From Prosapia bicincta (Eukaryota > Arthropoda > Insecta > Hemiptera > Cercopidae): a DNA stretch of 64,000 nucleotides. Of this stretch, positions 52,134 to 62,700 are shown piece by piece. Each line of letters begins with the position of its first letter. Within the stretch, counting starts at the first letter, position 1. The notes below the pieces were generated by a model, which made no database searches, had not been told where the DNA came from, and saw only the letters and a list, made by a program, of their open reading frames with translations. The stretch is from positions 139,619,231 to 139,683,230 of the forward strand of contig JBAIZL010000006.1 of NCBI GenBank assembly GCA_036971475.1, in the 5' to 3' direction. The translations under genes and the position numbers were made by a program.

Positions 52134-52567
52134 CTATTAGCTGACCCTTTATATATCTTTATATATCTCCCTTTATATATCTTGTTCAAATTTGTAATCG
52201 TTATTAAAACCTTTTATTCATCCACTCAAGTTCAAATACTTTTTTTTAAACTTGTAATGGATTACACTTTGTGTTAATGGAGTTTTTTAAAATATCTATT
52301 CATTGATTAAAAGAATTAATTTTAGTTTTACATGAGAAAAAAACTTTTCACAAAATAGCCAAGGTATGCAGTATAGTTATTTTGTCCCATTTGGCTTAAA
52401 ATAAATGATAACATATGATTTCATAAACCAGCTGATTTTATGTTATAGGTTATGTGGTGAAACAGCTGTTTTACGCATAGGTTATGTCACTTTATTTATA
52501 TTATTGGTAATTATGTAATAAAAAGTAACAGAAATAAATTTTCTTTGTTGAGTTAGATAGGAATTCG
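52134..52567 (-). mobile_element. TCAATTCC MITE copy
   Basis: It starts CCAATTCCTTCTATTAGC and ends AGATAGGAATTCG. In reverse it holds TTCATCCACTCAAGTTCAAA, CATTTGGCTTAAAATAAATG, CATAAACCAGCTGATTTTAT and GAAACAGCTGTTTT. A small CTTTATATATCT triplication lies near 52146-52188. Confidence 0.8.
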
Positions 52568-53484
52568 CTCTGAAAATAATTGCTTTTTTACTCGGAATGT
52601 ACATCAGGGCATAAATAAAATGTTTTTGTGGTTTAAGTAGTTTTATTTATTTGTAAATAAAAATTACAACACAGTTGGTCCAAGTTATTAAAATTATGAC
52701 AGGTTAAATGAAGCTGAGATTTCAATCAAGATACCCAAAATCTGATGGCATGACTGAACAAGTATTTAGAATATTTAGAAACTATGTAGGGAAGTAAAAA
52801 AATATCTTATACATCATTTTATTTTGCGTTTTTGTAAATAAATATAGGTTCTCGGTCTCATTTTAACAGTTCTTACTTAAAAAGTGTTAAAGAGTGTATT
52901 ATATAAAGTAACAGTTATTTAAAGCCATTATGAATAAGATAACAGAGTTATGTATATACAATAAAAGTCGTGTGTGGGCATCACTTGTTTAGGTGGAATC
53001 GGAAACGATGGAAGCCAGCCACTGACGAAGTGAGCGCCTAGCCTAACGTACCATAACAGGCTTACGTGATAGCTTTAGCTTGCCATTAATTACAAAATCA
53101 CGAATGCCAAGAGAAAGCCCTCAACCGCACCTAAATTCTTAGGAATTATCGCTTACTTGTCGAAACCCTTCCGCTGTGTACGTTACGCGGCCTTGGCATC
53201 TCGGGTCGGGTTTTTGGAAACTCTAGAATTATATCAGCGCAAGGCGCAAGTCTGTGTTTATTTATTTTTCAGAAAATTTAGTAAAGTAGTAACCGAATGT
53301 GTCCGGGTTATGTTGTGTTAAAATTACACTGGCAGAAAGTGACAACATGGCTGTGGTACATGCGTACTCCGAAAACTATTTTCTCATTACAAAATTCATA
53401 AACTGTCATCCTAAACAAAAAGTCGAACTACATTTAGACATTTTCACGTGACCAATTTAACAAGAATATAAACAAAATTTCAAG

Positions 53485-53874
53485 TCAACTTCTATTCAGG
53501 TCAACAAAGAAAAAAATATCAATTTATTTACTTTTTATTAAATAATTCCAAATAATATATATAAATATAAATAAAGTAACATAACCTATGCGATAAACAG
53601 CTGTTCTACCACATAACAAATAGGCTCCTAATAAAAAATACAGCTGTTATATGAAATTATATGTTACCACTTATTTTAAGCCAAGTGTGACGAAATAACT
53701 ATATTGCATACCTTGCCCATTTTGTGAAACGTTTTTCTCCCACATAAAACTAAATTTAATTATTGAATTAATGTTTGAAAAACTGTAGATAACGTCATCC
53801 ACTACGAGTTGAAAAAAATTGTATTTGAACTTGAATAGAAGAATAAAAGGTACTACCAATTAAAAATTTGAACC

Positions 53875-53962
<88 letters not shown>

Positions 53963-54022
53963 TGTGTGGTGTGTTGTGTGGTGTGTATGTGTAAGGAGAG
54001 TGTAAACTAATAGAAAGAATTG
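53485..54022 (+). mobile_element. TCAATTCC MITE copy with (GT)n expansion
   Basis: It starts TCAACTTCTATTCAGGTCAA and ends AACTAATAGAAAGAATTGA. The internal landmarks AACAGCTGTTCTACCACAT and TGTATTTGAACTTGAATAG are present. The sequence (53878-53955) that replaces ACAAGATATATAAAGAG in other copies is a long (GT)n tract, so the microsatellite grew inside the element. Confidence 0.8.
53878..53955. repeat. (GT)n microsatellite
   Basis: A long GT dinucleotide tract continuing as degenerate GGTGTGTG and TTGTGTGG repeats to about 53990. Frames across it on the - strand are poly-Thr/His artefacts. Confidence 0.96.
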
Positions 54023-54125
54023 ATACATTACAACACAAATTATTTAAAAACTTTTTAAATCCAGATATTCCACACTATATGATTAGGATGGTATATTTGT
54101 TATATTCAACTGCTGTCTTTTTTAA

Positions 54126-54285
54126 AGAGGAGTTCCTCCAGAATTAAGTAGAAAATTATATAAATTTTTTTAAAATGTGAACAAAACATATTTTACCTTT
54201 TTTACGATAGAGAAGAGGAGTTCCTCCAGAGTTGAGCAGAAAATTATATAAATTTTCTTAAAATGTAAACAAAACATCTTTTACA
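54126..54285. repeat. Two-copy direct repeat of about 70 bp
   Basis: GAGGAGTTCCTCCAGAATTA (54127) and GAGGAGTTCCTCCAGAGTTG (54215) each continue with AGAAAATTATATAAATTTT, an AAAATGT word and ACAAAACAT. The copies are 88 bp apart. GAGGAGTTCCTC is itself palindromic. Confidence 0.8.
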
Positions 54286-54849
54286 TAGTCAACGTGTATT
54301 AACACTTCATACTGTTTTCGAGTATTGACTGTGGTTCCGTAAACACTCCCTCCCTAAATTTAGTGCTTGCTAGTGGTTGCAGACCAACATGCAACTATAT
54401 TTTACTTGAATGCATCCATGAGGCTACGGCACTGACGCCGCATTGCAGCTTGCCCTTGAAGTCGACCTCTGTATTATTCCAGAAGCTGTTGATGTAACAG
54501 TTACACCATCCGAGTGTAATCGCTTTCACTTATCCTCCGGTTTGGTGTTCTCGCTCAAGGTCGACGCTTCTCAACCTGTTCCTGGACAGGCTACACTCGC
54601 TTACGCGTTCCGAAGGGTCTAGAGAAATTGTACCGTATATGTTGTTTACGAGGAATTGTTGCGGAATATTTTAACGTACTAGGATTTTACAGCTATTGTT
54701 ACAGCTAGGATTTTGAATAATTTGACTCTCTCTCTTTCCCTCTCTCTCCCGGTGAAATGTGTGGTTCATGTCGATTAGTTATTCCATTTCTTTTTAATTT
54801 GTTACACGTGATAGTTGTGTAAATGATGTTAATGAATTCATGTGCAGTG

Positions 54850-55058
54850 GTTGTATACACCACATACATACAGTTGTATACACCACATACATACAGTTGT
54901 ATACACCACATACATATAGTTGTATACACCACATACATACAGTTGTATACACCACATACATACAGTTGTATACACCACATACATACAGTTGTATACACCA
55001 CATACATACAGTTGTATACACCACATACATACAGTTGTATACACCACATACATATAGT
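54850..55058. repeat. 23-bp tandem repeat, about 9 copies
   Basis: The unit is GTTGTATACACCACATACAT followed by ACA, with few variants (CATATA for CATACA). Because 23 is not a multiple of 3 and the unit lacks stops, all frames stay open over three units. That produces several overlapping Tyr/Cys/His-rich frames on both strands which are not genes. Confidence 0.95.
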
Positions 55059-55139
55059 TGGGCTATACATTAGAACGTGAAGATTGTAGCGTGACGCTAA
55101 CTCGAAAATTCGCGATCAAAGAAGTGTTCACCTCAATAA

Positions 55140-56104
55140 CAGATAAATTTTGGGTCACAATAAATGATGCGCCAGAATATATAATGCTTCACAATAATAA
55201 ATGATGCTTCTCGATAAATGGTGATTATGTGTGACCGACAACAATAATGGGTCACAATAATTAGTGCATGACAAGAAATAATCACAATAAATGATGGTTT
55301 ACAATAAATGATGCATCACAATAAATTATGGGCCACAATAAATGGTGCGTCACAATTCATGATTACAATAAATGATGCTTTACAATAAATGATGCATTAG
55401 AATAAATGATACATCACAGTAAATTTATTATGGCACTAGATTAGTTTCGAATTAATTTTAAGGCATTGTTATTCTCGATATTTCAACACTTATTTTCGTA
55501 TGTGTATGATGTTTTTTTAAACAAAGGATAAGTGATACATTATAGTAAATTATACATTAAAGTGAATGATGCGTTACAATAAATAATGAATAATCACAAT
55601 AGATGATGAATCACAATAAGTAATGCATTACAATAAATGGTGTATCACAATAAATGATGCGTCAAAATAAATGATGGGTCACAATAAACGATGCGCCACA
55701 TTAAATAATGCTTCACAATAATAAATGATGCTTCATAATAAATAGTGGTTATGTGTGACCGACAATAATTATGGGTCACAATAAATGATGTGTCAAAATA
55801 AATGATGAGACGATAAATGATGCGCCACAATAAATAATGCTTCACAATTAAAGGTGTATCACAATAAATTTTGGTTATGTGTAACCGACAATAATTATGG
55901 GTCAAAATAAATGGTGCGTCACAATAAATAATTACAATAAATGATGCTTTATAATATGTGATACATCACAATAAAAGACGCATCACAATAAATTATTGGT
56001 CACAATGAATGATGCGCCAGAATATATAATGCTTCACAATAATAAATGATGCTTCACAATAATGGTGATTATGTGTGACCGACAACAATTATGGGTCACA
56101 ATAA
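55140..56104. repeat. 17-bp degenerate tandem field (ACAATAAATGATGCTTT type), left part
   Basis: Units like ACAATAAATGATGCNTN repeat with a 17-bp period, clearest at 55370-55420. A longer block (GCCAGAATATATAATGCTTC ... GATTATGTGTGACCGACAAC ... ATGGGTCACAATAA) recurs at 55171 and 56016, so there is also a higher-order duplication of about 845 bp. Confidence 0.85.
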
Positions 56105-57852
56105 CACAGGTCTGAAAAAAAACTTTTAAAAAAATTGTTTTGATTTCGTCAACTGATCTGTACGTAGCTTTTTACGCTGATTTCAAAAATGACATTTGTT
56201 TTTAAAAAAAAACATTTTTTTATTATTAAAAAATAAGGATGAAATAATTGTAAAAGTACAAAAAACCGAGGAGTTGTGGATTTATTTTTGTTATTTTAAC
56301 ATGAAGTAAAAGGAAAAAAAATAATGCTACATAGCTAAACTAAGCATAATAGTGATACACAAGTGTTTGCAAAGTGATTATAAGTCTTTGTAAAAACGTT
56401 TTATTTTTCCATCAAAGCTTCTTTTGGTACTTTTTTAGCTGTGTTCTTGTGAATTTTCCCTTTTTATCATCCAACAGTAGTCTGTCATCATGTTAACATT
56501 CCACCGACCTTGGTATCTGCGTTCGAATTCTTTTATGTCTTGATGGAACCGTTCTCCTTGTTCCTCACTTACAGCCCCTAGATTTTCGGGGAAAATAGTC
56601 CAGATGTGAGTGAAGGAAATGGACTTTGACACTCATGTTGCAGCCCAACATTTTTTAGTTTTGTACCAATTCAGCAACCAAAGTTTTGTAGTTTGGGTCT
56701 TTTTTGTTTCCAAGAAAGCCTGTTACAAGTTTAAATGAATTCCAGGCTTTTTTTTCTTTCATTTCCATTTTAGTGACAAAGCTTTCATCTTTTAAAAGTT
56801 TTCTTATGTCAGGCCCAACGAAGACGCCTTCTTTTAGTTTAGCATCGGATAGACCAGGAACCTTTTCAGAAAGATACTTGAAACAATCTCCTTCTTTGTC
56901 TAATGCTTTCACAAACTGTTTCATTAGCCCCAATTTTGATATGGAGTGGTGGAATTAAGATTTTTTTAGGATCCACTAAACTTTGTTTTTCAACATTTTT
57001 AACAACATTGATGAATTGATGAAAAGTCTCCATTTCTCTGGTTCATAAGTTATGTTGAACATTTCCATGACGCCGGGTAAATTGTTGCAGAAAGCTAGGC
57101 ACCTTGTGTAAAAAAGGGACAAATTCCCTTTCTCTAAACGTAATCGGTACCATGAAAATGAAACAGCGAAGGCTAATATATGTCTTTCTTTAAGTCTAGA
57201 CCGTAAAACTTCTGCTGAGTCCTTTGGGAGGCCCAGATCTCGTACTAAATCGTTCAAGTCTGATTGAGAGAAAAGTTGAGGGTCATTGGTACCTGGATCG
57301 TAGCTGTCATCACTGTCGCTACTGCTAATATGTGTTTTTGCGTTTAAATCGTTTAAAATGTTGCCCAAGGTATCCGGAGGTGAAGGAATAGGCGGGTCAG
57401 GTCCATGAGGAACAGGGCGAACAGCTGAACGTATGTTGGTGGGGTATAAAATATCCTTTGTTTTTTAAATTGAAACCTTGCACTGAACAAGAACAAAAAT
57501 AACTACATGCTTATTCCAGTAGGAATTCGTTTAGATTTAGATTCGTTTTGTTATTGAAACAAATAGATTAAAACCGTATTTTATCTTAGACAATGTGAGT
57601 ACATTGTGTAGTAACTTGTTCATCATAAAAGCTCTATAATTCAGACTCATTTTACCGCTTATATAGGCTATATAATACAGAAACATCGAACCCAAACCGA
57701 ACCTCAAAACCCATTTAATAAGAAATTTCAGATAAAATTTATGACTTATCTACAGGTGATAGAATGTTTTTCTATTTTTCCGTAATCTGCACACAAAATA
57801 CTGTTAAAATCACTAGTTAAATATCCTACAATTTTTTCATCGCAGACCTGTG
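56105..57852 (-). mobile_element. DNA transposon with CACAGGTCTG ends and TAA target duplication
   Basis: The ends CACAGGTCTG and CAGACCTGTG are perfect inverted repeats flanked by TAA on both sides (56102-56104, 57853-57855). It is inserted in the 17-bp repeat field. A related unoccupied site reads CACAATAATTAGTGCATGAC at 55253-55272. The size is 1748 bp. A 3-bp TAA duplication fits PIF/Harbinger; CAC-type ends with a 3-bp duplication also fit CACTA-like elements. It carries the pseudogene described next. Confidence 0.85.
56409..57430 (-). pseudogene. Transposon-borne protein of a widespread arthropod family, broken
   Basis: Three - strand segments in changing frames make up the product. 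57368-56976 has LVRDLGLPKDSAEVLRSRLK, FYTRCLAFCNNLPGVMEMF and EPEKWRLFINSS. 56933-56655 has GLMKQFVKAL, KLKEGVFVGPDIRKLL and KDPNYKTLVAEL. 56632-56435 has FPENLGAVSEEQGERFHQDI and GRWNVNMMTDYCWM. I recognise this order from uncharacterised proteins that are multi-copy in arthropod and other animal genomes; its biochemical role is not known to me. After FINSS a block of perhaps 100 residues is deleted, and the three segments lie in different frames, so this copy is dead. Confidence 0.7.
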
Positions 57853-58140
57853 TAATTGGTGCATGACACAAAATAATTACAATAAATGATGGTTTACAAT
57901 AAATGATGCATCACAATACATGACGCATCACAATAAATTATGGGCCACAATAAATGGTGCGTCACAATTAATGATTACAATAAATGGTGCGTCACAATTA
58001 ATGATTACAATAAATGATGCTTTACAATAAATGATACATCACAGTAAATGATACATCACAATAAACGTTGTTTCACAATAAATGTTTACAATAGATAATG
58101 CATTACAATATATGGTATATTTATTGGAAATTAATGTTGC
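57853..58140. repeat. 17-bp degenerate tandem field, right part
   Basis: It continues the field interrupted by the transposon: TAATTGGTGCATGACAC, then ACAATAAATGATG units. It parallels 55258-55420 almost line for line. Confidence 0.85.
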
Positions 58141-59704
58141 GCGGGAGGTGTTATACATTTTAATAGTTAACATATAACTGTGCCAGCAAATAAATAGTTT
58201 AAAATAAGAAGCAACTAAAGCCGGCTATGATTACTTCTCTGCAAATTATCGGTGTGCATGTCAGCACCTCTTATGTCACGCGGCCTCATTTTTACGGCCG
58301 TTCCAACCGAGCCACTTTTCCGGAAAAGGAAATGGGTGGTTCCAACGAGTAGTGCTGGCATTCCTTATAGTTTCGCGAACTATCTGCAATTACTTGTGTG
58401 TGCGTTTTTGGAGGTTCCTTTAGTTGTTCATATTCTTGTTGTCAATCCTCAAGTGCATGCCAAATGGGTTAGCAAAAGCTTTATTTCTTAACTGGACAAC
58501 GGTTTTAGTAATAATAAATAACGACGAGAAAGCAATCACGTCATGCCACGACATTTAAGCTCTTAGGAGATGAACAGGAGTGTTAAAATAATCATAATTT
58601 AACGCCATACTCGTGTGCGTTTAGTTATAGGAAGAACCACAAAGTCGTTTAAAGAATTATCTTTACGTGAGTGAATTAAATAACTAATATTGAAAAAAAT
58701 ATATTTAATGTTGTAAAATATGTTTTTGTATTCGCTAAGCATATTCGTATCTAACAAAATTTGAACTTAGCAGATTACTAAACTATGAATTAATAATTAC
58801 ACACACTGACGATGATGGTTTTGTCACTGAAACGTGTTTGATAATATTATATATTGATTGAAAAAAAAACTCACAAATTATTATTTATTGACTCATTTTT
58901 GAGTCAATAAATGATTAATTTGTGAATTTTTTGTATGTTTTATTTATTTCAACATAACCTCACAAGCTAAGTTCAAAGAATACTTGAATATATTGAGATT
59001 GTATTTTGGTGTTCGTTGTTTAGTCATATTCACTTCTGTTTACGCCTTGTATGTTACTACATTGGACAATCTTAGGGTTTACTAGTAAGCTATAGGATTT
59101 ACCAACATAATTCGCTAAATGTTACGATTTTATAAGTAGGGGATGATTTTTCTGGCTCATTGCCAATAGAGCTTTGGAGATGCAAGGTTTTAACAATGAC
59201 GGTAAATATTGTTTGGGCATAAAACAATGAGTATTTCTGAATAAGTTTATTTGCTAGCAACGAGGGGCGTCCATTAAGGTTAGGTTAGGTTAGATAACAT
59301 TTACCATGTTTCTGAAGTAAAATCTAAGATTTACCCAATGTACGATAGCAAAAGATCAAAAACGATGTCACAGAAAAGTTCTGACTATTGCCGAATGTTC
59401 GAAATGGGTCCATGAACAGGTAGTTAGATAGTAAACAGATAGTAAGGCATTACTAATATTTGTCTACTTCCTGGTCACCAACGCTTCATATTCTGGTCGC
59501 TTCGTCCGCTTTGGACTCTTATTTCCTAATAACTCTTCCTTTGTTTCTCTTCAAATACTTGATCATTATCTGCCCGATTGCTTCCTAGACCTATCCTGAA
59601 AGTAGTATTGTTTTAATTTCAGGCCTTTAAATTAAACAATAAATTGAATTAAACTTGACTGGCTGATCAGTTTGGTTTATTTTCACGTAAGATCATTCCC
59701 CCCT
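58141..59704. other. Unrecognised stretch before the satellite
   Basis: Contains a + strand frame 58252-58491 (79 codons, no family recognised) in a G+C-richer patch. A hammerhead-like CTGACGA...GAAAC lies at 58806-58833. ACTCATTTTTGAGTCAATAA at 58890 forms a small hairpin, and a GGTTAGGTTAGGTTAG run sits near 59277. No host gene is supported. Confidence 0.4.
58806..58833 (+). ncRNA. Hammerhead-ribozyme-like core, degenerate
   Basis: CTGACGA (58806-58812) fits CUGANGA and GAAAC (58829-58833) fits the second core. Between them a stem of about 5 bp (TGATG with TGTCA, including G-U pairs) leaves C-U unpaired before GAAA. It is weaker than the cores at 14139 and 36842. Confidence 0.35.
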
Positions 59705-62700
59705 CGAAAATCAAAACCATTTGGTAATAACAAAATACCATAAATAAAATGATTTAAAATCAATTGCTACTGTGGTCAACAAAGAAAAATTTTATTTTAG
59801 TTACGTTTTAGTATATAATTACAAAAGCTATGCGTTAAAACAGCTGTTCTACCACATAATCTATAACATAAAATCAGATTTTATGAAATCATATATTATC
59901 ACTTATTTAAAGCCAAGTGGGACAAAATAACTACATTCCATACCACTACACCTTTTGCCCCTTTTGTGAAAATATTACTCCCATATTAATCTAAAACTAT
60001 TTATCTAAGTTAAATGAACGAATTCATATTTGAATAAACTCTACTAACATCAAGTATCATTCACTACAAGTTAAAAAATTGTATTTGAACTTGAGTGGAT
60101 GCATAAAATGTATTTTATTATTGAAAATTTTATGATTGAAAATTTTAACAAGATGTATAAAGAGAGTGGACTAATAGAAGGAATTGAAAAATCAAAACCA
60201 TTTGGTAATAACAAAATGCCTTAAATAAAATGATTTAAAATCAATTGCTACTGTGGTCAACAAAGAAAATTTTTATTTTAGTTACGTTTTAGTATATAAT
60301 TACAAAAGCTATGCGTTAAAACAGCTGTTCTACCACATAATCTATAACATAAAATCAGATTTTATGAAATCATATATTATCACTTATTTAAAGCCAAGTG
60401 GGACAAAATAACTACATTCCATACCACTACACCTTTTGCCCCTTTTGTGAAAATATTACTCCCATATTAATCTAAAACTATTTATCTAAGTTAAATGAAC
60501 GAATTCATATTTGAATAAACTCTACTAACATCAAGTATCATTCACTACAAGTTAAAAAATTGTATTTGAACTTGAGTGGATGCATAAAATGTATTTTATT
60601 ATTGAAAATTTTATGATTGAAAATTTTAACAAGATGTATAAAGAGAGTGGACTAATAGAAGGAATTGAAAAATCAAAACCATTTGGTAATAACAAAATGC
60701 CTTAAATAAAATGATTTAAAATCAATTGCTACTGTGGTCAACAAAGAAAAATTTTATTTTAGTTACGTTTTAGTATATAATTACAAAAGCTATGCGTTAA
60801 AACAGCTGTTCTACCACATAATCTATAACATAAAATCAGCTTTTATGAAATCATATATTATCACTTATTTAAAGCCAAGTGGGACAAAATAGCTACATTC
60901 CATACCACTACACCTTTTGCCCCTTTTGTGAAAATATTACTCCCATATTAATCTAAAACTATTTATCTAAGTTAAATGAACCAATTCATATTTGAATAAA
61001 CTTTACTAGCATCAAGTATCATTCACTACAAGTTAAAAAATTGTATTTGAACTTGAGTGGATGCATAAAATGTATTTTATTATTGAAAATTTTATGATTG
61101 AAAATTTTAACAAGATGTATAAAGAGAGTGGACTAATAGAAGGAATTGAAAAATCAAAACCATTTGGTAATAACAAAATGCCTTAAATAAAATGATTTAA
61201 AATCAATTGCTACTGTGGTCAACAAAGAAAAATGTTATTTTAGTTACGTTTTAGTATATAATTACAAAAGCTATGCGTTAAAACAGCTGTTCTACCACAT
61301 AATCTATAACATAAAATCAGCTTTTATGAAATCATATATTATCACTTATTTAAAGCCAAGTGGGACAAAATAGCTACATTCCATACCACTACACCTTTTG
61401 CCCCTTTTGTGAAAATATTACTCCCATATTAATCTAAAACTATTTATCTAAGTTAAATGAACGAATTCATATTTGAATAAACTTTACTAGCATCAAGTAT
61501 CATTCACTACAAGTTAAAAAATTGTATTTGAACTTGAGTGGATGCATAAAATGTATTTTATTATTGAAAATTTTATGATTGAAAATTTTAACAAGATGTA
61601 TAAAGAGAGTGGACTAATAGAAGGAATTGAAAAATCAAAACCATTTGGTAATAACAAAATGCCTTAAATAAAATGATTTAAAATCAATTGCTACTGTGGT
61701 CAACAAAGAAAAATGTTATTTTAGTTACGTTTTAGTATATAATTACAAAAGCTATGCGTTAAAACAGCTGTTCTACCACATAATCTATAACATAAAATCA
61801 GCTTTTATGAAATCATATATTATCACTTATTTAAAGCCAAGTGGGACAAAATAGCTACATTCCATACCACTACACCTTTTGCCCCTTTTGTGAAAATATT
61901 ACTCCCATATTAATCTAAAACTATTTATCTAAGTTAAATGAACGAATTCATATTTGAATAAACTTTACTAGCATCAAGTATCATTCACTACAAGTTACAA
62001 AATTGTATTTGAACTTGAGTGGATGCATAAAATGTATTTTATTATTGAAAATTTTATGATTGAAAATTTTAACAAGATGTATAAAGAGAGTGGACTAATA
62101 GAAGGAATTGAAAAATCAAAACCATTTGGTAATAACAAAATGCCTTAAATAAAATGATTTAAAATCAATTGCTACTGTGGCCAACAAAGAAAAATTTTAT
62201 TTTAGTTACGTTTTAGTATATAATTACAAAAGCTATGCGTTAAAACAGCTGTTCTACCACATAATCTATAACATAAAATCAGCTTTTATGAAATCATATA
62301 TTATCACTTATTTAAAGCCAAGTGGGACAAAATAGCTACATTCCATACCACTACACCTTTTGCCCCTTTTGTGAAAATATTACTCCCATATTAATCTAAA
62401 ACTATTTATCTAAGTTAAATGAACGAATTCATATTTGAATAAACTTTACTAGCATCAAGTATCATTCACTACAAGTTAAAAAATTGTATTTGAACTTGAG
62501 TGGATGCATAAAATGTATTTTATTATTGAATATTTTATGATTGAAAATTTTAACAAGATGTATAAAGAGAGTGGACTAATAGAAGGAATTGAAAAATCAA
62601 AACCATTTGGTAATAACAAAATGCCTTAAATAAAATGATTTAAAATCAATTGCTACTGTGGTCAACAAAGAAAAATTTTATTTTAGTTACGTTTTAGTAT

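Noticed and set aside
53795..54038. Poly-Thr/His frames on the - strand
   Set aside because: These are translations of the (GT)n microsatellite.
54705..55080. Several overlapping frames of 71-121 codons on both strands, rich in Cys, Tyr and Trp
   Set aside because: They are translations of a 23-bp tandem repeat whose unit has no stop and whose length is not a multiple of three. They show no start context, no homology and no conserved length.
58252..58491. 79-codon frame on the + strand as a gene
   Set aside because: No motif, signal peptide or repeat-independent support was seen. It could be a chance frame in a G+C-richer patch, so it is mentioned only in the regional entry.
59270..59295. 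Telomeric TTAGG repeats
   Set aside because: Only about three units (GGTTAGGTTAGGTTAG). Such short runs, and AACCTAACCTAACC at 20284, are scattered in insect genomes; there is no array.
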